Part shown: positions 15,121-22,719 of the stretch, piece by piece
Position numbering within the stretch: the first letter of the stretch is position 1
How the letters are laid out: every line of letters starts with the position of its first letter
DNA from: Bacillota bacterium
GTDB taxonomy: Bacteria; Bacillota; Clostridia; Christensenellales; UMGS416
Assembly: GCA_023398815.1 (NCBI GenBank)
Contig: JAEWRW010000054.1
Coordinates: 1-41,240 of the forward strand
Direction of reading: 5' to 3'
DNA: 41,240 nucleotides
Translations under genes and position numbers: made by a program
Notes under the pieces: model-generated
The model's input: the letters and a program-made list of their open reading frames with translations, nothing else
Databases searched by the model: none
What the model was told of the DNA's origin: nothing

Positions 15121-15906
15121 TCAGATCGGGTGGAAGATCGGCTTCATGCGGTGGTAGACCGCCAGATGCCGGAACCCGGCCTGCCGGGCGACTTCCTCGG
15201 CGTCGTCAATCCACCGGCCCACAAAGTCGGTGGTGTGGGCGTCGCTGCCGATGGTCAGAATCTCGCCGCCCAGCTCGCGGTAGCGTCTGGCAATGTCCAG
15301 GTCGGGCAAAATGCCGGCGTTGTTCTTCCGGCCGGAAGTGTTGAGCTCCATGCCGTACCCCTTGCTGACGATGAGCCGCAGCACCTCGTCCAGCAGGTCG
15401 GCATAGTCGGCATACCGCAGGGTGTTGTCGGGGTAGGGGGCGAACTTGGCCACATAGGTGATGTGGCCGATGACAAAGTGGCCCTCCACCCGGCGGAGCA
15501 TGTCAATGAGGTGGTACAGATATTTTTCATAGCCCTGCCGCTGGGTGAGCCCCTGGAAGAACGCGGGGTCGTAGGGGTCCACATCCTCCACATAGTGCAG
15601 TGACAGCAGCGGATAATCAAGATCCAGCCGTTCGGGCAGCGTCTGCATGCGCTCCCACGTCTCGGAGCGGTAGTCGAGCTCCAGCCCCCGGGCGATGGTC
15701 AGCGCCGGGTGTTGGGCCCGGCAGCGCTCAATCTCCTCCAGATAAACGGCGAAGTTGGGGATGCGGAACGTCTCCAACGCGATGTCGTGGTGGTCGGTGA
15801 TGGCGATGTGGCGCAAGCCGCAGGCCTCGGCGGTGCGGCACACGTCCTCCATGGGCGTGGTGCTGTCGCCAGAAAATGAGCTGTGCAGATGATAATCCAT
15901 AAACAT
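15121..15906 (-). CDS. PHP-domain phosphatase (histidinol-phosphatase HisJ family)
   Basis: This 261-residue metal-dependent phosphoesterase has all PHP motifs: DYHLHSSFSGD at the N-terminus, ITDHHD, GLELDY, LSLHYV, MELNTSG and GSDAHT near the C-terminus. The family typically hydrolyses L-histidinol phosphate, but no other his genes are nearby and it is paired with a 2-hydroxyacid dehydrogenase, so another phosphorylated substrate is possible. The start at 15906 has GGGAGGG 6 bases before it; a TTG two codons upstream overlaps less well. An extended -10 promoter, TGCTATACT, lies at 15969-15977 on the minus strand. Confidence 0.88.
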   Translation of the reverse strand: MFMDYHLHSSFSGDSTTPMEDVCRTAEACGLRHIAITDHHDIALETFRIPNFAVYLEEIERCRAQHPALTIARGLELDYRSETWERMQTLPERLDLDYPLLSLHYVEDVDPYDPAFFQGLTQRQGYEKYLYHLIDMLRRVEGHFVIGHITYVAKFAPYPDNTLRYADYADLLDEVLRLIVSKGYGMELNTSGRKNNAGILPDLDIARRYRELGGEILTIGSDAHTTDFVGRWIDDAEEVARQAGFRHLAVYHRMKPIFHPI

Positions 15907-15968
15907 GGGCAACCCTCCCGGGAGTCGCGCATTGGGGCGGCGGGCAATCCGCCGTCTTTGGGGCCATT

Positions 15969-15977
15969 AGTATAGCA
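15969..15977 (-). promoter_or_regulatory. Extended -10 promoter element for the PHP/dehydrogenase operon
   Basis: TGC-TATACT is read on the minus strand 63 bases upstream of the start at 15906. No convincing -35 box is present at 17 bases, as is common for extended -10 promoters. Confidence 0.55.
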
Positions 15978-16009
15978 CAAATCCAAGCGTTTTACTACGC
16001 TTTAATGGG

Positions 16010-16453
16010 TTAGAGCGACTGAGACTGGGAAACGCGCCAAGCGCGGTTGCGGCTGTGGGAGAGGGTGACCAGGCTCCCCGCCGCGCAGACGACGATGGCG
16101 CTGTCCTGCCCATAGAAACCCAGAAGCTGTGTCAACCAAGAGGGAAAGGTGATGGGCAGCAGCGGTTGGGCCAGTGCCCACAGCGCCGGCAGCACGAAGA
16201 GCACCCAGGAGACGAGGCGTGCGACAGCGGCCGGCCCGCGCAGGTGGCTCCGGAGCCACAGGTACCCCACAATGTAGGCCCCGCCTGTCAGCCCCGTGAG
16301 CAGCAGTACCGCCCCGTTGCCCCAGTAGAGCCCGGCACCTGACAGCCCCAGCGCGTGCAGAATGACGCCGCTTTGGGCCTCCAGCTCGCCGTTGGCGCAG
16401 ACATAGAGGAGCATCCATAGGGCGGACAACAACAGAATCTGCCACTTTTTCAT
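16010..16453 (-). CDS. Small four-helix membrane protein
   Basis: This 147-residue protein has four hydrophobic segments at about residues 5-20, 45-67, 78-98 and 108-130, with a basic C-terminal tail. AAGGAG lies 9 bases before the ATG. No motif points to a function, and I do not recognise a family. It is transcribed divergently from the transpeptidase/dipeptidase gene and has its own promoter at 16475-16503. Confidence 0.72.
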   Translation of the reverse strand: MKKWQILLLSALWMLLYVCANGELEAQSGVILHALGLSGAGLYWGNGAVLLLTGLTGGAYIVGYLWLRSHLRGPAAVARLVSWVLFVLPALWALAQPLLPITFPSWLTQLLGFYGQDSAIVVCAAGSLVTLSHSRNRAWRVSQSQSL

Positions 16454-16474
16454 CGCGCGTCACTCCTTGCGCCC

Positions 16475-16503
16475 ATTGTATCGGAAGAACGAACAGGGCT
16501 CAA
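16475..16503 (-). promoter_or_regulatory. Promoter of the small membrane protein gene
   Basis: On the minus strand TTGAGC (16498-16503) and TACAAT (16475-16480) are 17 bases apart, 22 bases before the start codon. Confidence 0.65.
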
Positions 16504-16511
16504 CGCTGACT

Positions 16512-16540
16512 TTGACGAAAATGGGAAAACAATCTATTTT
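16512..16540 (+). promoter_or_regulatory. Candidate promoter of the transpeptidase/dipeptidase gene
   Basis: TTGACG (16512-16517) and TATTTT (16535-16540) are 17 bases apart. It gives a leader of about 95 bases before the ATG at 16642. Confidence 0.55.
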
Positions 16541-16641
16541 ATCCGTTATTCTTGTGACGGGACCAGGAACGTCGTATGATGAAACAGCGGACGCCGCTCT
16601 CTTTGGGCGTCTTCACACATATCCTGTGGGGAGGGAATCTC

Positions 16642-18180
16642 ATGAGGCGATGGTTGGCACTCCTGCTTTGCGGCGCGGTCTGCCTTTGCACCTGCGCGGC
16701 GCAGGGCCCCGGGGTTTCCGCCTTGGAGGGGGAGGGGACGGCCGTGAAGCAAACGACCACACCGGCGTCGATGTCGACCACGCCGGCGGACATTGGGGTG
16801 ACGGTGGCGACGGTTGCCGCCAGCGCTGCCGTCTTGCACGGGGCGGCCGCGAAGGCGGAGCCCCCTGCCGTGCTGGATGCCACCGCCCAGACGGCGGGGG
16901 CCAAGGCGGCCACTACCTCCTGGACGAAGTTTGAACGGACGATCGCTGCCGGGCTCAAGAAACGGTGGGAGGGGAAGCAGGCCATCGTGGTGCGTGCCGA
17001 CGGCATCAACTCCGCCACCGCAAAGGTCTGGCTCTATGAATACAAGAGCGGTGCTTGGCGTGTCAAGTACGGCCCCTGGACGGCGGTGGTGGGCCGCAAC
17101 GGCGTGGGTAAGACTGCTGAGGGTGATGGCCGCAGCCCATCGGGGGCGTTCCTGCTGGGCACGGCCTTCGGCTGGGGCAGCACGCCGGATGGCATGGATT
17201 ACCAGTACCGCAAGCTGGACAGCAAGGACCTCTGGGTGGACGAGGCCGGCCCCTGGTACAACCGCTGGGTGCGGGGCTCCACCGCAGTCTATGGCAGCGG
17301 CGAACGGCTGAAGAATGTGAAAGGCTACGAGTACGCCGTCGCTGTCCACTACAACGACAAGGCGACGAAGAACGCGGGCAGTGCCATCTTCCTGCACATC
17401 TGGGCTGGCAAGGGCAAGGGGACGGCGGGCTGCACCGCCATGAGCCGCACCAACCTCCTGCGTCTGCTCAAATGGTTGGATTATGACAAGCGGCCCATCC
17501 TACTGCAGGGCACCGAAGCCCAGCTGAAGGAGCTGATGGGCGAGGACTGGGGCATTGACCCGCTGCCCGCCGGCTGGGGGTACGTGGACGATTTCATCCC
17601 CGACGTTGTGCCCGACCTGCGCTACGCCACTAAGAACAACTTCACCGGTGCCAAGCTCCCCGGCTACAAAGCGCCGTTAGCCCCCCTGCGCATGGAGGCC
17701 ATCAAGGACCTGGTGAAGGTGGCCAAGGCCCTGCGGAAGGATGGCTATGGCATCCGCGTGTATGACGCCTACCGCCCGCAGACCGCCACCGACGCGATGC
17801 TAAAATGGGCCAAGGATGCCGATGACACGGCCACCAAGGCTGAGTATTACCCCGACATCGACAAGGCCGACATTCCCGGTACGTATGTGGCCGCCCGCTC
17901 CAAACACCGCCTGGGCGGCACCATCGATCTGACGCTGCTCAAATGGTCAACGGGCAAGAACCTCGACATGGGTGGGTCTTTTGATTTCTTCGGTGCCAAG
18001 TCCCATTACAGTTATAAGGGACTGACGACGACCCAGCGGAACAACCGCGCCCGCCTGCGCAAGGCGCTGACCACCCAGGACTTTGAGCCATACAGCAAAG
18101 AATGGTGGCACTTCACCGATGCCGTGCCCGGTAGCGGCGGCACGTTCACCATCCGTCCGCGGCAGTTCGTGCTGCACTAG
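16642..18180 (+). CDS. Exported L,D-transpeptidase / VanX-like D,D-dipeptidase fusion
   Basis: This 512-residue cell-wall protein joins two enzymes. The start at 16642 has GGAGGG 6 bases upstream and gives a signal peptide (MRRWLALLLCGAVCLCTC), Cys-rich but without a canonical lipobox. After a Thr/Ala-rich linker (30-95), residues 110-290 form a YkuD-type L,D-transpeptidase domain (COG3786-like): GDGRSPSGAFLLGTAFG, then His252 and the nucleophile Cys264 in HIWAGKGKGTAGCTAMS. Residues 305-512 form a VanX/DdpX-type zinc D-Ala-D-Ala dipeptidase: Arg378 in YDAYRPQTA, zinc ligands His422 and Asp429 in SKHRLGGTIDLTL, catalytic Glu487 and zinc ligand His490 in EWWHF. Both sites look active. The gene appears monocistronic. 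Confidence 0.93.
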   Translation: MRRWLALLLCGAVCLCTCAAQGPGVSALEGEGTAVKQTTTPASMSTTPADIGVTVATVAASAAVLHGAAAKAEPPAVLDATAQTAGAKAATTSWTKFERTIAAGLKKRWEGKQAIVVRADGINSATAKVWLYEYKSGAWRVKYGPWTAVVGRNGVGKTAEGDGRSPSGAFLLGTAFGWGSTPDGMDYQYRKLDSKDLWVDEAGPWYNRWVRGSTAVYGSGERLKNVKGYEYAVAVHYNDKATKNAGSAIFLHIWAGKGKGTAGCTAMSRTNLLRLLKWLDYDKRPILLQGTEAQLKELMGEDWGIDPLPAGWGYVDDFIPDVVPDLRYATKNNFTGAKLPGYKAPLAPLRMEAIKDLVKVAKALRKDGYGIRVYDAYRPQTATDAMLKWAKDADDTATKAEYYPDIDKADIPGTYVAARSKHRLGGTIDLTLLKWSTGKNLDMGGSFDFFGAKSHYSYKGLTTTQRNNRARLRKALTTQDFEPYSKEWWHFTDAVPGSGGTFTIRPRQFVLH

Positions 18181-18231
18181 ACGTTCAAGACTGCGCTGCA
18201 CATCGCGATTGGTCAGCTAATAACAGCCTGG

Positions 18232-18255
18232 AGGCCCGCCAGTTTGGCGGGCCTT
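18232..18255. terminator. Terminator-like hairpin, left direct-repeat copy bounding element D
   Basis: GGCCCGCCA pairs with TGGCGGGCC over a 2-3 base loop, 51 bases after the dipeptidase stop, with only a short T-run after it. The 24 bases recur in direct orientation at 18499-18522 with 22 identical. Confidence 0.75.
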
Positions 18256-18260
18256 AGCTT

Positions 18261-18499
18261 GTCAAAAAGTAGGTACAGAAAGAAATAGAGTGAGCCGAGC
18301 GCCGGTTTATCCGGCGGGAGGGAACAATTGTAGGTGTGAATACCAATAGTAGAACCCACCCGCAGGCGAATCGTACTCCCCGAAAACCCGCATGAGTGCT
18401 AATGCTTGATGTCGTTCGGCGACATGTGCGGCGAACGATACGACGAAGTAGGGACTAGCGCTTTGGATCGCGGCTGTCGCAACAGCGGCAGACGCGAAA
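18261..18499 (-). repeat. Structured repeat element, copy D (inverted)
   Basis: No gene is present. Read on the minus strand it matches copy A from start to end. P1 is 18469-18496 (CGCG-CTG-CGC arms with two mismatches). P2 is TCGTTCG/CGAACGA (18412-18418 with 18432-18438), in which two base pairs differ from copy A yet stay paired. P3 is CGCCGG/CCGGCG, as in copy A. The last 85 bases (18265-18349) are nearly identical to copy A. It lies between convergent genes. Confidence 0.82.
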
Positions 18500-18522
18500 G
18501 GCCCGCCGGTTTGGCAGGCCTT
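18499..18522 (-). terminator. Terminator-like hairpin, right direct-repeat copy bounding element D
   Basis: It is 22 of 24 identical to 18232-18255 and lies 4 bases past the stop of the Pro-rich minus-strand gene, followed on that strand by TTTCGCG. It could terminate that gene. Confidence 0.72.
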
Positions 18523-18526
18523 CCTC

Positions 18527-18841
18527 TTATTGCTGGGTGCTTTCTTCCTGTCTTTTATGTACCCGGGTGGCGATCTCCTCGTGGCGTTTCAGCACGGCCT
18601 TCATCATCGACGGTGTCCGTGGCCGCAGGGGAGCAGTCTCTTGCACCGGTGCCGGTTCGGGCTCGGGGATGAGGGGCGGCAGGGCTTCCGCGATGGGCTC
18701 GACGGGCCATGGGGTGGGGTTCGCCGCCATCGGCTCGCTGACGAATGGCTGCGCGGCGGCCGACGTTGTTGGAATGGTCCGCCTGGCCGGTGTCGGCCGG
18801 CGCAGGCCGGGAAGGCTGAGCGATAAGATTCCCTTGCGCAT
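18527..18841 (-). CDS. Small proline-rich basic protein
   Basis: This 104-residue protein starts at 18841, where AGGAGG lies 8 bases upstream; frames open further upstream lack a binding site. It begins MRKGILSLSLPGLRRP, continues with a Pro/Ala/Glu-rich middle (EPIAEALPPLIPEPEPAPV) that is probably disordered, and ends in a charged helix (AVLKRHEEIATRVHKRQEES). No signal peptide or catalytic motif is seen and I do not recognise a family. It is convergent with the dipeptidase gene and separated from it by repeat element D, and divergent from spo0A. Confidence 0.62.
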   Translation of the reverse strand: MRKGILSLSLPGLRRPTPARRTIPTTSAAAQPFVSEPMAANPTPWPVEPIAEALPPLIPEPEPAPVQETAPLRPRTPSMMKAVLKRHEEIATRVHKRQEESTQQ

Positions 18842-19033
18842 GCTGCGTACCTCCTGATGGGTCTCCTGGGGGCAGTATATTCGGCGGACCGCAGAAAATT
18901 GCAAAAGTGGTTGATGAAAACGCGCGATTCGGCGGGATGACGGAGGATGCCCCAAACAGGCTTCCCGAACGCCGCGAAACGCAAGATATAGCGATGGAAT
19001 GCTGGGAATACCACAACTTGTTTGAAATATGTA

Positions 19034-19062
19034 TTTACTTATGAGAAACGGCGATGTATAAT
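19034..19062 (+). promoter_or_regulatory. Sigma-A promoter of spo0A
   Basis: TTTACT (19034-19039) and TATAAT (19057-19062) are 17 bases apart in an AT-rich stretch about 100 bases upstream of the spo0A start. The rest of 18842-19033 shows nothing recognisable. Confidence 0.75.
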
Positions 19063-19093
19063 CATAAATGTGAACGGCATACTATTGACATAG

Positions 19094-19144
19094 TTCGACA
19101 AGCGTCACTAAAGTGGTTGACATGTTTTGTCGATACGTGTCGAA
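19094..19144 (+). promoter_or_regulatory. Putative 0A boxes upstream of spo0A
   Basis: TGTCGAA, the core of the Spo0A-binding 0A box, occurs at 19138-19144, its inverse TTCGACA at 19094-19100, and a near-match TGTCGAT at 19128-19134. Three sites within 50 bases, downstream of the promoter, suggest that Spo0A controls its own gene. A sigma-H promoter was not identified with confidence. Confidence 0.65.
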
Positions 19145-19164
19145 ATTCGAATGGAGGAAGTTGC

Positions 19165-19944
19165 ATGTCGGAAAAGGTGAAGGTACTCGTCGTCGACGAC
19201 AACGTGCAGATGCGGGAGCTCATGGCAGAATGCATCCGGATGCAGGACTTTGCCGAAATCGCCGGGGAGGCCGGCAACGGGGTGGAGGCTGTGGAGAAGA
19301 TTCAGAAACTGCAGCCCGACGTCATCATCCTCGATCTCATCATGCCCATGCTCGATGGCATCGGTGTGCTGGAACGGATGCAGGACATGAAGATTCGCCG
19401 TCCTCACGTCATCGTCCTTTCGGCCATCGGGCACGAGAACATCATTCAGGAAGCCATGGCCCTGGGGGTGGAGTATTACATGGTGAAGCCGTTCGACATG
19501 GACGTACTGTGCAAGCGCATCAAGGAAATGGCCCAGGAAAAGCAAAAAACCAGTGAGAAGCGCCTGTACCAGACCCCGCCCAAGTCGGCGACCAAGTCGT
19601 TGGACGAGGAGATCACCAGCATCTTCCTGACGATCGGCATCCCGGCCCACATCAAGGGCTACCACTTCCTGCGGGAGGCCGTGAAGATGGTCATTGAGAA
19701 TGGCGACCTCATCAACAGCATCACCAAGGAGCTGTACCCCGGGGTCGCGCGGCGTTTCAACACCACCGCCAGCAAGGTGGAGCGCGCCATCCGCCATGCC
19801 ATCGAGGTCGCCTGGACCCGCGGCCGCATTGAGAACATCAACAATATCTTTGGATACAACATCTACACCAAGAACGACAAGCCCACCAACGGTGAATTCA
19901 TTGCCCTGGTGGCCGACAAGCTGCACATCGAGCGCTCCGCCTGA
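19165..19944 (+). CDS. spo0A: Sporulation master regulator Spo0A
   Basis: This 259-residue response regulator commits the cell to sporulation. The start at 19165 follows GGAGG by 7 bases. The receiver domain (residues 5-125) has the acidic pair Asp11-Asp12, phospho-acceptor Asp57 in VIILDLIMPMLDG, Ser in VIVLSAIG, and Lys in VKPFDMD. After a linker, the Spo0A-C DNA-binding domain (about 150-259) is well conserved: IGIPAHIKGYHFLREA and the recognition helix NTTASKVERAIRHAIEVAW. It is not next to spoIVB, its usual upstream neighbour, and stands alone with its own promoter and terminator. It shows that the host belongs to the endospore-forming Bacillota. Confidence 0.98.
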   Translation: MSEKVKVLVVDDNVQMRELMAECIRMQDFAEIAGEAGNGVEAVEKIQKLQPDVIILDLIMPMLDGIGVLERMQDMKIRRPHVIVLSAIGHENIIQEAMALGVEYYMVKPFDMDVLCKRIKEMAQEKQKTSEKRLYQTPPKSATKSLDEEITSIFLTIGIPAHIKGYHFLREAVKMVIENGDLINSITKELYPGVARRFNTTASKVERAIRHAIEVAWTRGRIENINNIFGYNIYTKNDKPTNGEFIALVADKLHIERSA

Positions 19945-19961
19945 TTCTCCCCATCAGGCTA

Positions 19962-19992
19962 AGGGCCGTCCATACCGGACGGCCCTCTTTTT
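19962..19992 (+). terminator. Intrinsic terminator after spo0A
   Basis: AGGGCCGTCC (19962-19971) pairs with GGACGGCCCT (19977-19986), followed by CTTTTT. It lies between convergent operons and has A residues on the other side, so it may also stop the catabolic operon. Confidence 0.92.
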
Positions 19993-20027
19993 GTCTGCAT
20001 GTTTTGTGGGCTCCTTGCCCAAGGCTA

Positions 20028-20837
20028 CTACGAGTCTGCCCGCAGTCTCCGCAGGTTGGAGAGGCCGGTCGAGAGCCATTCCCGCTCCCGTTGGAGCGTC
20101 GTCTCCCCATCGCCCTGCCAGGGCAGCCAGCTCTCCACAATCCAGGAGAGGTCGTCGCGCAGCGCACGACGTGCCGCCGCCAGATTGAGCATGCCGCAGC
20201 CAGCGGCCGCGCCTTCCACGTCGAAACCCAGCATGGTGGGCTTGCGGCGGATGGTGTAGTCCTTACAGTGGAAGTTGACGGTGCGGTCGCCCAGGTTGGC
20301 CAACACCTCGCGGAAGCTCTCTCCCAACCCCAGGTTGTTGACGGCATCCAGACAGACGCCCACGGCGGGGCTGTTGGCAGCATCCACCAGGTCTCGCAGC
20401 CACTGGCTGGGGTAGAAGTCGTGGTTTTCGATGGCCAGGGTGACACCGGCCTGCTCGTATGCCCGCGCAATGGCACGCAGCCGTCGCAGCGCCTCGTCAA
20501 AGTCCGGTCGGTCGTCGCCGTCGTGGGGCAGGGTGCGCACCAGCCGTGCGCCGGTGGCTTGGGCAATGTCCAGATAGAGGAGCAGGTGGTCGGGCTGCAG
20601 GCCACGGCTGCCAACCTCCAGCGCCACGTCACAGGCCGCGGCCGCGCTACCCAGCGCCGTCCATTGGCTGTGGGGCAGGGGGTGGAGCGGCAGGTTGTCG
20701 GCCACCTGTAGCACCTCGGCCCCGGCCTCCGCCGCCAGCTCCAGCAAGTCCAGCGGGCCGAGGGGGCGGGCGGGTGCGGGGGTCCCGGCCACGCCGATGG
20801 CCCACGGCACCGACCAGGACGAGATCCCCAGCCTCAT
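20028..20837 (-). CDS. Sugar phosphate isomerase/epimerase-like TIM barrel
   Basis: This 269-residue protein belongs to the xylose isomerase-like/AP endonuclease 2 superfamily. The metal ligand set is visible: Glu137 in IENHDFY, Asp164 in CLDAVNN, His190 in FHCKDY and Glu235 in IVESWLP. Such enzymes isomerise or epimerise keto-sugars, inositol derivatives or hydroxypyruvate. It is the last gene of the GntR-led operon and its start overlaps the stop of the preceding gene by 4 bases. The substrate is likely a sugar acid intermediate handled by the rest of the operon (inference). Confidence 0.87.
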   Translation of the reverse strand: MRLGISSWSVPWAIGVAGTPAPARPLGPLDLLELAAEAGAEVLQVADNLPLHPLPHSQWTALGSAAAACDVALEVGSRGLQPDHLLLYLDIAQATGARLVRTLPHDGDDRPDFDEALRRLRAIARAYEQAGVTLAIENHDFYPSQWLRDLVDAANSPAVGVCLDAVNNLGLGESFREVLANLGDRTVNFHCKDYTIRRKPTMLGFDVEGAAAGCGMLNLAAARRALRDDLSWIVESWLPWQGDGETTLQREREWLSTGLSNLRRLRADS

Positions 20838-21685
20838 GCGTCGGCCTTCTTCAGGTGCAGCATCTCGGCCAGCACCTCCTGGATGGCTTCGGGCTCAAAC
20901 ACCTTCTTCCAATCCTCCCGCAGCACATGGCGGCGGCCATAATCCACGGCGATCATCGCCGCGTCCGAGAAGGGGTTGCTGCTCTTCAAAACGATGGCCA
21001 GCGGAATCTGAATGTGGCCGAAGAGGAACGCCTTGGCCGCTTCCTCGGGCACACCGCGGCGCACCGCCTCGTCGATGGCTTCCTTCATGATGCAGGCGCA
21101 CATGGCCACCACTACCTCGGCGGCGGCGGGCTCCAGAATCGCCATCTGTTCCACGGTGATGCGGTGGCAATTCACCACAGGGTTGAACATCTTGAGGCAG
21201 AGCTGGCATGCCTCCTCAAAGGCTGCTTCCTCACCCCGCTCTAGGGCGATGACGATATCCTGCTTGGCTGCCGTGCCGCCAAAGAGGTCGGCCTTCTCCT
21301 CGGGTGTGTCGCGGTCGCCGAAGATCGGCGGGTGGCAGGGGTGGGTCACCACAAAGGTGCAATCCTCTCGCGTGGTGAGCTGCCCAGCGTGGGCGGCGGC
21401 TGGGTCCAGCGTGATGGCCGTGGCGCCGGGCTTCAGCAGCGGCACCAGGCGGCGCGAAAGGCCGGGGATGGCAGCGTCCGGCAGGGCGAACACCACGATG
21501 TCTGCCGCCGCCACGGCCTCTTCGGTCGTCATCACCGGCAGGCCCTCTGCCCGCAGGGCGTCGTTGCCCGCGGCGTCCTTCTCACAGCAGACGAAGCGGT
21601 AGCCGAATTTTTTGAGGTTCGGGGTGATGCGGCGGCCCATCTTGCCGCCCGCGCCAATGAGTGCCACAAGCTTTTTTTCTTCCAT
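20834..21685 (-). CDS. 6-phosphogluconate dehydrogenase-like oxidoreductase with PGDH_C-type domain
   Basis: This 283-residue protein has an N-terminal Rossmann fold with GAGGKMG (residues 11-17) and an all-helical C-terminal half containing HITPH-like segments (VVTHPCHPPIFGD; NPVVNCHRITVEQMAILEPA). The arrangement resembles the family that includes D-apionate oxidoisomerase ApnO and related PGDH_C-domain enzymes of branched or acid sugar catabolism; this assignment is from memory of the family. AGGAG lies 6 bases before the ATG. It sits between the epimerase and isomerase genes of one operon, so it probably performs an oxidation or oxidative isomerisation step. Confidence 0.8.
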   Translation of the reverse strand: MEEKKLVALIGAGGKMGRRITPNLKKFGYRFVCCEKDAAGNDALRAEGLPVMTTEEAVAAADIVVFALPDAAIPGLSRRLVPLLKPGATAITLDPAAAHAGQLTTREDCTFVVTHPCHPPIFGDRDTPEEKADLFGGTAAKQDIVIALERGEEAAFEEACQLCLKMFNPVVNCHRITVEQMAILEPAAAEVVVAMCACIMKEAIDEAVRRGVPEEAAKAFLFGHIQIPLAIVLKSSNPFSDAAMIAVDYGRRHVLREDWKKVFEPEAIQEVLAEMLHLKKADA

Positions 21686-21702
21686 GTCGTTCTCCTGCCT
21701 TT

Positions 21703-22719
21703 CTATTGGTCGAGCCGGGCCAGTTCCCGGGTAAAGTCCTGCTGAAGGGTGTCCATCCGCCGCACGATCAGTTCGTAGGCCGGGTGCTCTGTCGCGGTAT
21801 CGATGGCCCCGGTGCTGTCGTGATAAGCCACCATGCGACGGGCGCAGTCCTGCCAGCCGATGGTGATGTGAAAGTCAAGGTCGCGCCGGGCATCGCCGCT
21901 GTCAAAGATGTTGTCGTACTGGAAGTTGACGTCGCACCACTCACAGGCGCGGGGCGCGGCGGCGGCCAGCAGGGCCGTGGGCACCCCCACGAAGCGGATG
22001 GGCGGGGCGTCCATGGCCTGCCGGAAGGCATCGTAATACTGCCGCCAGGTCATTGCCTCGCCGCTGGCCAGGGTGTAATGCTTTCCATAACCCTTGGGGT
22101 TCCCGGCGGCACCGGCGATGGCGCGGCCTACGTCGTCCCGGTGGGCAGTGCACCACAGCGTCAGCCCGTCGCCCATCACCAGCACCGGCTGCCCCAGGCG
22201 GATGCGCCGCAGTACAGCGAGGCCGTGGCTCAGAATGCCGATGGGGCCCGAGCGGTCGTTGCAGGTGGCCGCCGGCCGCACGATGGTGAGTGCGAACGCG
22301 CCGGAGGCCGCAGCCGCCTCCAGCCGTTCCTCCATCCGCACTTTGTTGTAGGCGTAGCCAAAGCGCGGGTCCGCACCCCGCGGTGCGCCGGGGCCGATGG
22401 GGTAGGACGGCGCGGGCTTGGCAAACACATCCACCGTGGAGCAGAACACGAACTGCGCCGTGCGGCCGGCAAAGGCCCGGATGGCGCTTTCGGCGTCGTC
22501 GGGGGTGTAGCCAATCATGTCAATGACGCAATCCCACGGCCCATGAGCGGCCATAAGGCGCTCAAACTCCGCGTGCTGGGTGCGGTCGACGCGAAGGAAC
22601 CCACAGCCGGGCATGCCCTCGCCCCGGCCGCAGAGGGTGACGTCCCACCCGCGCGCCCGCAGCGTGGCTACCACGGCGGTGCTGATGTTGCCGGTACCGC
22701 CGATGACCAGTACCTTCAT
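21703..22719 (-). CDS. NAD-dependent epimerase/dehydratase (extended SDR)
   Basis: This 338-residue protein has the extended short-chain dehydrogenase fold. The dinucleotide motif is GGTGNIS (residues 7-13), the active-site pair is Tyr122-Lys126 in YAYNK, and a Ser/Thr lies in FCSTVDVFA. The C-terminal substrate domain is full length. GGAGG lies 8 bases upstream of the ATG. Its start overlaps the Gfo/Idh/MocA gene by 4 bases and a 17-base gap separates it from the next gene. Enzymes of this class act on nucleotide sugars or on free sugar acids; here the neighbours favour a catabolic substrate. Confidence 0.88.
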   Translation of the reverse strand: MKVLVIGGTGNISTAVVATLRARGWDVTLCGRGEGMPGCGFLRVDRTQHAEFERLMAAHGPWDCVIDMIGYTPDDAESAIRAFAGRTAQFVFCSTVDVFAKPAPSYPIGPGAPRGADPRFGYAYNKVRMEERLEAAAASGAFALTIVRPAATCNDRSGPIGILSHGLAVLRRIRLGQPVLVMGDGLTLWCTAHRDDVGRAIAGAAGNPKGYGKHYTLASGEAMTWRQYYDAFRQAMDAPPIRFVGVPTALLAAAAPRACEWCDVNFQYDNIFDSGDARRDLDFHITIGWQDCARRMVAYHDSTGAIDTATEHPAYELIVRRMDTLQQDFTRELARLDQ

